NCBI GenBank assembly: GCA_029573365.1
Contig: JAKQGD010000180.1
Location: forward strand, 1-13,360
From: Bacteroidota bacterium
Lineage (GTDB): Bacteria > Bacteroidota > Bacteroidia > Chitinophagales > Saprospiraceae
Direction of reading: 5' to 3'
DNA length: 13,360 bases
The position numbers and the translations under genes were made by a program. Below the pieces are notes generated by a model, which ran no database searches, had not been told where the DNA came from, and worked only from the letters and a program-made list of their open reading frames with translations. How positions within the stretch are numbered: position 1 is the first letter of the stretch; each line of letters starts with the position of its first letter. Below are positions 1 to 7,235 of the stretch, piece by piece.

Positions 1-1152
1 AAATGGCAACTGCACAGGAGGATAGCCTTGCACATCATCAGGGCTACCGGCACAGGAGGCGACAGGCTGGTACTGGGTTTTATCCTGGCTACAGGGCTCA
101 TCAGCATGTGGCTGTCCAATACCGCCACCACTATGATGATGTATCCCATTGCCTTGTGTGTCATCACGGTCATCTCCCGCGAACGGCAGGAAGGGGCCAA
201 CTATGCCCACTTCAATCTGACAATCATGCTGGCCATAGCCTATGCTTCCAATATCGGAGGTATAGCCACCATCATCGGTACACCGCCCAATGTAGCCTAC
301 ATCGGATACATCAGAAACAAATATGGCATGGAGATAGACTTCATGAGCTGGATGGCAGTATGCCTGCCCCTTGCCATTATTTTGCTCGGGTGCCTTTACT
401 TTGTCATGGTCAGGTGGCTGTATCCCAGTGGCATCAAAGTCGATAAAACATCTGCACAGTATATTCGTGAAGAAATAAGCAGTTTGGGGCCACTAACGGT
501 ACCTGAAACCAGGGTATTGGCCATCTTTCTGCTTACAGCGGGTATGTGGATATTCAGGTCTCTGATCAATCAAATGCAGGCCTGGATCAAGCTGGATGAT
601 ACCATCATTGCTCTTGTGGGAGCGGTCTTGTTGTTTTTAGTTCCTGCGGGTGCTGATTCCGAAAAAAAAACTTCAGAGCCCCTGCTCACCTGGGAAGACA
701 CAAGCCGCATGGCGTGGGGCATACTGCTGCTTTTTGGCGGAGGCATATGCCTGGCACAGGCTCTGGAAGAGGCAGGCCTGATAAGTCAAATGGGTAAGTG
801 GCTCGGCAATGTCAACACAGGGCCATGGGGTTTGGTATTGCTTATAGCACTGATTTCCATATTTTTGAGTGAGGTGATGAGCAATGTGGCACAGGTCATC
901 GTCTTCGCACCTGTGGTTTCTGCCATGGCAGACAATATGGGCCTGGACCCGCTGTTGCTGGGCGTACCTATGACGCTGGCAGCCAGCTGTGCCGGTATGC
1001 TGCCTATGGGCACGCCTCCTAATGCCATTGTCTTTGGCAGCAACCACATCAGGATGAAAGACATGATTAAAGTCGGCTTTGTCATGAATATTCTTGCTGT
1101 GCTTTTTATTACCCTTTTTATGATGTGGGTAATGCCGTGGGTCTTTGGCTAA
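1..1152 (+). CDS. DASS/SLC13-family sodium:anion symporter, 5' partial
   Basis: Inner-membrane carrier of the divalent anion:Na+ symporter family, which takes up dicarboxylates, sulfate or similar anions with sodium. The frame is open from base 1 and begins KWQLHRRIA, a segment found inside these proteins, so roughly the first 90-100 residues lie outside the window and no start is given. The family's two pseudo-symmetric halves are visible: the first SNT motif (SNTATT, about bases 115-132) with IIGTPPN (about 270-291), and the second half with SNVAQV (about 880-897) followed by MGTPPNAIVFGS (about 1006-1041). The second SNT motif reads SNV. Several hydrophobic segments span the protein, ending in a last helix at the C-terminus. 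The substrate cannot be decided from sequence alone. The gene converges on yqeY, with the repeat array in between. Confidence 0.9.
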   Translation, partial: KWQLHRRIALHIIRATGTGGDRLVLGFILATGLISMWLSNTATTMMMYPIALCVITVISRERQEGANYAHFNLTIMLAIAYASNIGGIATIIGTPPNVAYIGYIRNKYGMEIDFMSWMAVCLPLAIILLGCLYFVMVRWLYPSGIKVDKTSAQYIREEISSLGPLTVPETRVLAIFLLTAGMWIFRSLINQMQAWIKLDDTIIALVGAVLLFLVPAGADSEKKTSEPLLTWEDTSRMAWGILLLFGGGICLAQALEEAGLISQMGKWLGNVNTGPWGLVLLIALISIFLSEVMSNVAQVIVFAPVVSAMADNMGLDPLLLGVPMTLAASCAGMLPMGTPPNAIVFGSNHIRMKDMIKVGFVMNILAVLFITLFMMWVMPWVFG

Positions 1153-1163
1153 AGTATATGTGG

Positions 1164-1301
1164 CGATTTGTTTTATTTGTTTTATTTGTCAATTTGTCAA
1201 TTTGTCGATTTGTCAATTTGTTGAATTGTTGATTTGTTTTATTTGTTAAATTGTGGAATTGTTGAATTGTCAATTTGTTTATTTGCTTTATTTGTCGATT
1301 T
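1164..1301. repeat. AT-rich half of octanucleotide repeat array
   Basis: Degenerate tandem repeat with a spacing of mostly 8 and sometimes 9 bases. On the + strand the units read like aatttgtc, gatttgtc, gaattgtt and ttatttgt, about 16-17 copies. On the - strand the common form is ATTGACAA. It starts about 11 bases after the symporter stop codon and passes directly into the GC-richer half at 1302. No hairpin-plus-T-run terminator stands out. The short open frames crossing it have low-complexity translations and look non-coding. Confidence 0.85.
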
Positions 1302-1453
1302 GCCAACCACCCAACATGCCAATACGCTAACACGCCAACCACCCAATACGCTAACACGCCAACCACCTAACTCGCTAACACGCCAACCACCTAACTCGCT
1401 AACACGCCAACCACCCAACACGCCAACCACCCAACACGCTAACTCGCCAACAC
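1302..1453. repeat. GC-rich half of octanucleotide repeat array
   Basis: Nineteen consecutive octamers in perfect 8-base phase. The + strand units are variants of gccaacca, gctaacac, cccaacac and cctaactc. A higher-order 24-base unit (three octamers) repeats four times, with gctaacac starting at 1326, 1350, 1374 and 1398. The third octamer of that unit varies (cccaatac, cctaactc, cctaactc, cccaacac). The last unit ends 4 bases before the yqeY stop codon. Together with the AT-rich half, it fills nearly the whole 305-base gap between the convergent genes. Function is unknown. Slipped-strand expansion, an mRNA 3'-end structure or a protein-binding array are all possible. Confidence 0.9.
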
Positions 1454-1457
1454 GCAA

Positions 1458-1910
1458 TCAGACACCTCCAAGCAATTCCTTCACCATGGCGGCGATGGCC
1501 TTTCCTTCGGCTTTGCCGGCAAGACGCTGATTTGCCAGGCTTATGACCTTTCCCATTTCCTTCGCGGAGGTTGCTCCTGTTTCGGTGATTATGGTGCGAA
1601 TGGCATCCTTAAGTTCTTCTTCTGAGAGTTGTAAAGGCAGGTATTTTTTGATGACCGCTATTTCTTCCCTTTCGGTGACAGCCAGATCCTCGCGGCCTTG
1701 TTTTTCGTAGATGTCTAGGGAGTCCTGTCGCTGTTTAACCAGTTTCTGGAGGAGTTTTATCTCGGAGGCAGTATCGAGTTCATTGCCGCTACCGTCGGTT
1801 TTAAACAGCAGGATGGCAGCCTTGATGGCTCTGATGGAACGCAATGCTGCCTGGTCTTTATTTTTCATTGCCTCCTTGAGGTCATTGTTTATTTTTGATT
1901 CGAGGTTCAT
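1458..1910 (-). CDS. yqeY: GatB/YqeY domain protein
   Basis: Small cytoplasmic protein of 150 residues, the usual length of the YqeY family. The family resembles the C-terminal tail domain of GatB, the tRNA-dependent amidotransferase subunit; its free-standing role is not well defined, though a link to tRNA or aminoacylation is often assumed. The N-terminal half is helical and charged (MNLESKINNDLKEAMKNKD, then a QKLVKQRQDSLDIYEKQGR region near residues 55-75). The C-terminal half has the family pattern LPLQLSEEEL (about 91-100) and ends in AGKAEGKAIAAMVKELL. Its ATG overlaps the rsmA stop as ATGA (1907-1910), so it is probably translationally coupled to rsmA. The stop codon at 1458-1460 abuts the octamer array. 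Confidence 0.92.
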   Translation of the reverse strand: MNLESKINNDLKEAMKNKDQAALRSIRAIKAAILLFKTDGSGNELDTASEIKLLQKLVKQRQDSLDIYEKQGREDLAVTEREEIAVIKKYLPLQLSEEELKDAIRTIITETGATSAKEMGKVISLANQRLAGKAEGKAIAAMVKELLGGV

Positions 1911-2695
1911 GGTTGTGAATTATTGATTTCTGTTTGAGTCAATTTTTTGGTGATATCAACAAAATCTGCTACGCTTAGTTGCTCTGGACGCTGGAGAAAA
2001 AAGGGGTCATTCAGCATTTCAGGATCCTTTGCCAGGGGTTTTAGAGTATTACGCAGCATCTTGCGTCTCTGACCAAAAGCCGTTTTGACGACTGTCCTGA
2101 AGAGTTTTTCGTCGCAGCCCAATTCCTGTCCTTCTATTCTTGTCAGTCTGATGACAGCAGAGTCAACCTTGGGCGGCGGGTTAAAAGAATTCGGCCCTAC
2201 TTTTAGGATTAACTCACCGTGATAATAAGCCTGTACGAGTACGCTAATGACACCGTAGGTTTTGGAGCCGGGCGGAGCTACCACTCTTTCTGCTACTTCC
2301 TTTTGAAACATACCCACCATCTCCGGCACCAGTTCGCGGTGATTGACCATTTTGATGAGGATCTGCGAAGAGATATTGTAAGGATAATTACCAATAATCA
2401 AAAAGGGGTCTCCGTCAAATACCCGCGACAAACTTAGTTTGAGAAAATCCAAAAAAATGATTTTGTCCTGGCCAATAATGTGGTGTTTGACGAGATAATT
2501 TACCATATCCTGGTCGGCTTCTACGACCCTTAGGTTAATATCCTGTTTTGCCAGGTATTTGGTGAGTACACCTTTCCCGGGTCCGATTTCGAGTACATTT
2601 TTGACTGTAAGTGATTTGTTAAGGCTGCCGGCTATTGCGGAAGCGATAGACTCATCAGTAAGGAAATGCTGCCCGAATGACTTTTTGGCTTTCAT
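1907..2695 (-). CDS. rsmA: 16S rRNA (adenine(1518)-N(6)/adenine(1519)-N(6))-dimethyltransferase
   Basis: RsmA/KsgA uses S-adenosylmethionine to dimethylate two adjacent adenosines in the 3' terminal hairpin of 16S rRNA, a late step of small-subunit assembly. At 262 residues it has family length. Visible motifs are KKSFGQHFL at residues 4-12 (substrate and SAM contact), the SAM-binding EIGPGKG at 36-42, an acidic VVEAD near 57-61, the catalytic NYPYNISS at 103-110 (NLPY in many homologues) and PPPKVDSAVIRL in the C-terminal part. The start is the ATG just before KAKKSFGQHF, where the family normally begins. No strong Shine-Dalgarno sequence lies upstream. It is the first gene of a two-gene unit with yqeY and is divergent from the secreted propeller protein across a 276-base AT-rich gap. 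Confidence 0.96.
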   Translation of the reverse strand: MKAKKSFGQHFLTDESIASAIAGSLNKSLTVKNVLEIGPGKGVLTKYLAKQDINLRVVEADQDMVNYLVKHHIIGQDKIIFLDFLKLSLSRVFDGDPFLIIGNYPYNISSQILIKMVNHRELVPEMVGMFQKEVAERVVAPPGSKTYGVISVLVQAYYHGELILKVGPNSFNPPPKVDSAVIRLTRIEGQELGCDEKLFRTVVKTAFGQRRKMLRNTLKPLAKDPEMLNDPFFLQRPEQLSVADFVDITKKLTQTEINNSQP

Positions 2696-2971
2696 AATTT
2701 TTTAAGAGACCGTAATTAAGTGACACGGCACAGAAACTAAATGCAAAACTCAGGTAAAGGTTTTGTCATGGTTCTTTTCTAGTGTTATAAGCGTCCTTCT
2801 TTTTATGAAAACGGCCTGCGGCGATAATTAGGTGTGCCATTTGATTTATGGAAAGTGAAAAAAGCTTTTATAATTCGAACGGTTTTTATTGTAATTTTCT
2901 GTTTAATATGTTTAATATACATTTTATTTGCATCTGCGAATGTGTACATTGTTTCCAATACCTGTCAGGAC

Positions 2972-4810
2972 ATGAAAACTCGGTTGTTTTTAAAATTGAT
3001 TGTGCTTTTATGTAGCATTACATCATTAAATTCACAGCAAATCCCGGAGCTTGTCTGGACTTACCTGCCTACAAACAGCTCACAACAGTTTTACACACCA
3101 TGTGTAAAATTAAATTCTGAAAATGATATAATTTTTGCTGGAAGGTACCAGGGGAGCATGGATTTTGATGACGGAGAAAAAGAACTTTTACTCAAAGGAA
3201 AATTTTTTATTGCTAGATTAGGCCAAAACAAACAAGTCAAATGGGTTAAAGCCATCGACAGTTATGGTGTCGATCATGAAGGGGATATGTATGTCGATAA
3301 TTATGACAATATATATCTGTGCGGCACATTTTACTGGACCGTAGATTTTGACCCCGGCCCTGGAGTATTTAATCTAACCAACGAATCCGGCGGAACCAAA
3401 GGCTTTGTTGTCAAGTTTGATAAGGATGGAAATTTTGTGTTTGCAGTAAAACTCGGGGAAGGTTCCAGAGAATCAAGGGCCCTAAAAATTTATGCGGACA
3501 AGAATCAAAATATATTAGTGCTTGGCTATTTTCATGGCCAGGTAGATTTTAATCCGGGAGGTACGGGAGGAAATGTTACGTCCAGGGGCGAAGCGGACAT
3601 TTATCTTTTAAGTCTCACCAAAAATGGAAGCTTCCAATGGATAAACACCATAGGCAATGGTGAATACGATTATGGATATGACATAAAAACCGATGATCAA
3701 AACAATATTTATATTACCGGAAATTACTTTTACGACACTGATTTTGATCCCGGCCCCAATGAATATGTTTTAAAGGGATATGGCTCGAGTGACGGGTTTA
3801 TAGCCAAGTACTCCGAAAATGGGCAACTATTATGGGCTAAGTCACAGGGTTGCGGCGGCTATGATTATGGACAGGCATTGGCCCTGGATGCAGACAATAA
3901 TGTTTATGTAGGAGGACTGTTTAGCTCGAATTGTAATTTTGACACAGAGGGCCTATCGGCATATTTTACCAATCGGGGATGGTTTGACTTATTTCTCATA
4001 AAATATACCGAAAACGGAGATGTCCTTTGGGCAAGGACCATCGGAGGAGTCAAGGCTGACATTTTAACAGCGATGGTAGTTGACCCGGCTCAAAACATTG
4101 TTTTTATTGGGAATACAAATACAATTGCCTTGTTTGAAACGACGACCAATGACCTGATCATCCAGAGTCATGAAAAAAGTTTGCTGTTGGCAAAGTATAA
4201 TCCTCAAGGAAATAAAATCTGGACGGCCAACATCGGAGCCACAGGGAATAACTTTTCAAGGTCTATCACTTTGGACAGGAGCGGGTATTTGTATGTGGCG
4301 GGAAATTATGCAGGACAGGCTGATCTGAACCCTGAACCAGGGGTGCAGCTGGGCCCCAAGGCAGCAGTTATGGACTTATTTTTGGTAAAACTCAAACATT
4401 GTAATGAAGAGCATACAGAGGAAGAGATATCCAGTGCTTTCCCGTATAAAACGGCCTCCAATAGGATATTGACCGAGTCAGGAGTTTACGTCGATACTAT
4501 TACAACCATATCTGGATGCAGACGCTTTACTACAATACGGTATAAAAATCTTAACAAGATTGAAGCACTCGAAAAGATTAAATTGGGACCTGTACCCTGC
4601 ACAGACGACCTGTTTTTATACCTCCCAGAACCAATGCCAGGCCTTGAAACGACATTATATACGATAGATGGAAAATTTATAACCATTCAAAAACATGGCA
4701 CCGAAACCATCCTGAAGGTTGCCGCTGCCCAACTTATTCCGGGTTCTTATATTCTTGAGATAAAACACAGTGAAACCCGAGTTTACCGTAAGGTGGTAAA
4801 ACAAAAATAA
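2972..4810 (+). CDS. secreted seven-repeat beta-propeller protein with T9SS-like C-terminal domain
   Basis: Predicted surface or secreted protein of 612 residues. The chosen ATG gives a clean signal peptide (MKTRLFLKLIVLLCSITSLNS) and follows an AGGA five bases away. An in-frame GTG at 2834 would add 46 residues of hydrophobic sequence and is less likely. After the signal peptide come seven repeats of about 50-60 residues, of the SBBP type, each with N-x-(I/V)-(Y/V)-x-x-G, a (D/N)FDPGP-like turn (DFDPGP, DFNPGG, DLNPEPG), a (F/L)-(I/L)-x-K-(Y/F) strand and usually a WxxxIG end. A short region with TESGVYVDTITTISGC resembles the GCDS-type linkers of Bacteroidota surface proteins. The last 80 residues (GPVPCTDDLFLYL, TLYTIDGKF, GSYILEIKHSETRVYRKVVKQK region) look like a type A sorting domain, suggesting export by type IX secretion. 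The ligand is unknown. Confidence 0.85.
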   Translation: MKTRLFLKLIVLLCSITSLNSQQIPELVWTYLPTNSSQQFYTPCVKLNSENDIIFAGRYQGSMDFDDGEKELLLKGKFFIARLGQNKQVKWVKAIDSYGVDHEGDMYVDNYDNIYLCGTFYWTVDFDPGPGVFNLTNESGGTKGFVVKFDKDGNFVFAVKLGEGSRESRALKIYADKNQNILVLGYFHGQVDFNPGGTGGNVTSRGEADIYLLSLTKNGSFQWINTIGNGEYDYGYDIKTDDQNNIYITGNYFYDTDFDPGPNEYVLKGYGSSDGFIAKYSENGQLLWAKSQGCGGYDYGQALALDADNNVYVGGLFSSNCNFDTEGLSAYFTNRGWFDLFLIKYTENGDVLWARTIGGVKADILTAMVVDPAQNIVFIGNTNTIALFETTTNDLIIQSHEKSLLLAKYNPQGNKIWTANIGATGNNFSRSITLDRSGYLYVAGNYAGQADLNPEPGVQLGPKAAVMDLFLVKLKHCNEEHTEEEISSAFPYKTASNRILTESGVYVDTITTISGCRRFTTIRYKNLNKIEALEKIKLGPVPCTDDLFLYLPEPMPGLETTLYTIDGKFITIQKHGTETILKVAAAQLIPGSYILEIKHSETRVYRKVVKQK

Positions 4811-4826
4811 GCTAAAAATTAAATCA

Positions 4827-5669
4827 TTACTGGGAAAGAAAAGGATGTTTCAATCCCGAATAGGATTTCAGCACAGCTTTGGCACTGCCTACAGATAGAG
4901 GAGACTCGATGAGGAGGGGGAGTTTGTTCTCATCATTGGTGACCCAGACATTCATCCTGTTTCCGTCTTTAAACACATTGCCGGTGACCAGATCGGGTAT
5001 AACCTTGAGGGTATTAAAAGTGCCCAGGTCTTTTATGTCAAAGCCATCATATTTGCCTGCATATCTGACTTTGATGGGATATATGGTCTCGTCAAATAGG
5101 ATTTTGGTAGGAATCATGTCACCGGGCTTGTGCTTGTTTACATTGATGTTTCTCATAAAATACAAAACCGACAGCAGATCGTGGGTACAGTTGTTGATGG
5201 GTATGACCTTACGTTTTGCCGTGCTTTTGTCCGGACCGTTGTAGCTGATGGCCATGAGTTTGTTCTGGTCAAAGGCCAGACTGTCGTACCTCCTGTAGTT
5301 GCCTTCCTCTACTTTGCGGACAAAAGTCCTGGGATACATGGTCTTTTTGTCTATTACACTGTGGAAATAGTCCCGCACCCTAAAAAAAGCATCATAACCT
5401 TTGTAGGTTTTGCCGGTGACGGTTACTTCATAAGTGTCCTTGTTTTCCCGGACGATAAACTCGGCTTCGCCCGCAGGCACCCACACAAATTCCCAGTTGT
5501 AGTAGGCTTTATACACCAGCCTTTCTGTGCCTCCCATAGCTGTGTTTTCTATGAAACACTCTTCCTCAGCTATGCTACCCGGCATAACCCAGGCACTTGC
5601 AAGCCACCAGACAGCCACGATACCGATGATAAGGGCCGGGTATGTTATGTTATATTTTTTCATCTCCAT
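4827..5669 (-). CDS. DUF3108 domain-containing protein, probably exported
   Basis: A 280-residue protein with one N-terminal hydrophobic segment (about residues 10-30, YPALIIGIVAVWWLASAWV), acting as signal or anchor, so the rest is likely periplasmic. From GTERLVYKAYYNWEFVWVPAGEAEF onward (about residue 47) it matches the beta-rich pattern of DUF3108 proteins, with the characteristic VTGKTYKGYDAFFRVRDYF, YPRTFVRKVEEGNYRR and CTHDLLSVLYFMRN stretches, and a late SPLSVGSAKAVL. Its biochemical function is not known. A second ATG two codons in (5663) is an equally possible start. It lies 116 bases downstream of tdk on the same strand, and converges on the propeller gene with a gap of only 16 bases that contains no evident hairpin terminator. 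Confidence 0.82.
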   Translation of the reverse strand: MEMKKYNITYPALIIGIVAVWWLASAWVMPGSIAEEECFIENTAMGGTERLVYKAYYNWEFVWVPAGEAEFIVRENKDTYEVTVTGKTYKGYDAFFRVRDYFHSVIDKKTMYPRTFVRKVEEGNYRRYDSLAFDQNKLMAISYNGPDKSTAKRKVIPINNCTHDLLSVLYFMRNINVNKHKPGDMIPTKILFDETIYPIKVRYAGKYDGFDIKDLGTFNTLKVIPDLVTGNVFKDGNRMNVWVTNDENKLPLLIESPLSVGSAKAVLKSYSGLKHPFLSQ

Positions 5670-5785
5670 TCAAAACTGCTTTTAGACGACAAAAATTTCC
5701 AAAAGAGTGGTAATAAATTGTTATTTTATTGCTAAAAGCCGTGAAAAACATCTAACCGGGCATGATGGAACCGTAAAATATACGC

Positions 5786-6376
5786 CTAAGAAAGCCTGAG
5801 CTCGAGAATATTTCCCATTTCATAACAGATACGGCAGCGGGGTTCGTATTTGTCTTTTTCGCCGAGGACCACTGTATCCTGTTCTGTCGAGAGTCTGTAC
5901 GAATGGGTGGCAAGGTTACCACAATGAGGGCAGATGGCGTGCACTTTTGTGATGTATTCGGCTATGGCCAACAATGAAGGTATGGGTCCGAAGGGCCGGC
6001 CTTTAAAATCCATGTCGAGGCCAGCTACGATCACTCTGACACCTTTGATGGCCAGTTTCTGGCATACCTCCGGCAATTTGTCATCAAAAAACTGGGCCTC
6101 GTCTATGCCTATGACATTTACGTCTCTTACATGGTCAAAAATATCCTGACTGGAAACCACAGGAATAGAATCGATGGCGTTTTCGTCATGGGAGACCACT
6201 TTGATGACGTCATACCGGGTGTCTTTTGACGGCTTGAATATCTGTACCTTCTGATTGGCAATCCTGGCTCTTTTGAGCCGCCTGATTAGTTCCTCGGTTT
6301 TGCCAGAAAACATGGAGCCGCAAATGACCTCTATCCATCCGCTGCGTTGTCCTTTAAAATGAGGCTCGAGAAACAT
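5786..6376 (-). CDS. tdk: thymidine kinase (type II, zinc-binding)
   Basis: Cytosolic salvage enzyme that phosphorylates thymidine to dTMP using ATP. The start is the ATG giving MFLEPHFKGQRSGWIEVICG, the normal N-terminus in Bacteroidota; a longer in-frame start at 6499 would add 41 unrelated residues. It is 196 residues long, typical of the family. The P-loop GSMFSGKT lies at about 20-27, the Walker B and catalytic acid in IDEAQFF at 91-97 (Glu93), and the lid and nucleoside-binding LDMDFKGRPFGP around 120-131. Two zinc pairs are present, CPHC (about 149-152) and CRIC (181-184). All expected key residues are intact. It is divergent from the unknown gene at 6540. Confidence 0.96.
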   Translation of the reverse strand: MFLEPHFKGQRSGWIEVICGSMFSGKTEELIRRLKRARIANQKVQIFKPSKDTRYDVIKVVSHDENAIDSIPVVSSQDIFDHVRDVNVIGIDEAQFFDDKLPEVCQKLAIKGVRVIVAGLDMDFKGRPFGPIPSLLAIAEYITKVHAICPHCGNLATHSYRLSTEQDTVVLGEKDKYEPRCRICYEMGNILELRLS

Positions 6377-6490
6377 TTCTGACACATTTTGACACAAATT
6401 AAAAAATATTTTGCCGGAATTTGCATTTAAACTCCAAGGTACCTGCATGAAAAATGTTATTTTGTCATAAAAAGTGCCCTTTACATGTAT

Positions 6491-6525
6491 TTGGTACAAA
6501 TATTGTGATTTTTTTTAATAATTTG
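6491..6525 (+). promoter_or_regulatory. possible Bacteroidota promoter for the 6540 gene
   Basis: TTGG at 6491-6494 and an AT-rich TAATAATTTG at 6516-6525 loosely resemble the -33 TTG and -7 TAnnTTTG elements. The second box does not match the TAnnTTTG spacing exactly, so this is a weak call. It sits 14 bases before the ATG at 6540. Confidence 0.25.
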
Positions 6526-6539
6526 ACAATCAATCTAAA

Positions 6540-7226
6540 ATGGACATCAATAGTTTCAGAAAAAAACTGCAAAAGATATCTGCCCTGTCAGATAGCATCA
6601 ATGACGACGGCACCATGTCACCACTGGAACGGGACTTGCTCCTGAGTTATATACGGGATTTGTATGAAGCGGCCCTTGGAGACAGTCTTGCTACAGTAAA
6701 AATCGCGGCACCGGCAAAACAGCCTGTCAGAGAACCTGAAAAGGAAGTGGCACCTCCTGCTCCCAGGGCACATGTTCCCGAACCTGCACCTGCTCCGGTA
6801 CCTGTGGCAGAACCCCCAAAGGTAACAGTGTCTGAGCCAGTCGCCATTCCTGAGCCAATCGCTGTGCCCGAACCTCCCAGGCCGGTTGTCAAAACGACCG
6901 TCGTTGCTACTGACAAGGCAGCCATGGATGAGCTTTTTGCCGAGGATGTTATCACCGACCTGTCTGACAGACTTGCTCACACTCCTGTCAAGGACCTTAT
7001 GAAGTCGATGGGCATAAACGAACGGATATTTACTCAACAAGAGCTTTTTGGCAACAACCAGCAGGCATTTAACGAGACGCTCCAGCAGCTAAATAATTGC
7101 TCATCTTTTGGCGAAGCCAGGCAATATCTCCTCGAGCATGTGGTTCCAAAATTTGACTGGACACATGACAGCAAAGTAAAAAAGGCAGCCACCTTCATCA
7201 AGCTGGTGAGGAGAAAGTATGCCTGA
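6540..7226 (+). CDS. hypothetical protein with Pro/Glu-rich linker
   Basis: Unrecognised protein of 228 residues with no signal peptide or membrane helix, so probably cytoplasmic. Three parts can be seen. Residues 1-50 are helical and charged (FRKKLQKISALSDSI, then LERDLLLSYIRDLYEAAL), able to form a coiled coil or dimer helix. Residues about 57-116 are a disordered linker rich in Pro, Ala, Val and Glu with recurring PEP/PEPP. Residues about 125-228 are a compact C-terminal region with LADDL-like acidic helices, KSMGINERIFTQQELFGNN (153-172), a run of Asn/Gln and a basic end (LVRRKYA). The MGIN-R-F-ELF-AFN pattern recalls small conserved Bacteroidota proteins of unknown role, but no named domain is assigned. 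It is followed after 9 bases by the rhomboid gene, so the two are probably co-transcribed. Confidence 0.8.
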   Translation: MDINSFRKKLQKISALSDSINDDGTMSPLERDLLLSYIRDLYEAALGDSLATVKIAAPAKQPVREPEKEVAPPAPRAHVPEPAPAPVPVAEPPKVTVSEPVAIPEPIAVPEPPRPVVKTTVVATDKAAMDELFAEDVITDLSDRLAHTPVKDLMKSMGINERIFTQQELFGNNQQAFNETLQQLNNCSSFGEARQYLLEHVVPKFDWTHDSKVKKAATFIKLVRRKYA

Positions 7227-7235
7227 CGCTAAGAC

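Noticed and set aside
1164..1453. Array as a long inverted repeat or as a CRISPR
   Set aside because: The halves align better as direct repeats with G to A changes, and 8-base units have no unique spacers.
1118..1530. Three short open frames across the repeat array with repeated GGWRVSEL- or LTRQPPN-like translations
   Set aside because: They are by-products of an 8-base repeat read in three-base steps; both strands are open at once and one frame runs into yqeY antisense.
2834..2971. GTG-initiated N-terminal extension of the propeller protein with a hydrophobic segment
   Set aside because: The AT-rich DNA naturally gives Phe/Ile/Leu codons; the ATG at 2972 has an AGGA and a proper signal peptide.
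5130..5735. 201-residue open frame on + opposite the DUF3108 gene
   Set aside because: It is antisense to a well-supported gene and has no recognisable domain.
6377..6499. Longer thymidine kinase start
   Set aside because: The added 41 residues are unrelated to the family, and MFLEP is the normal beginning.
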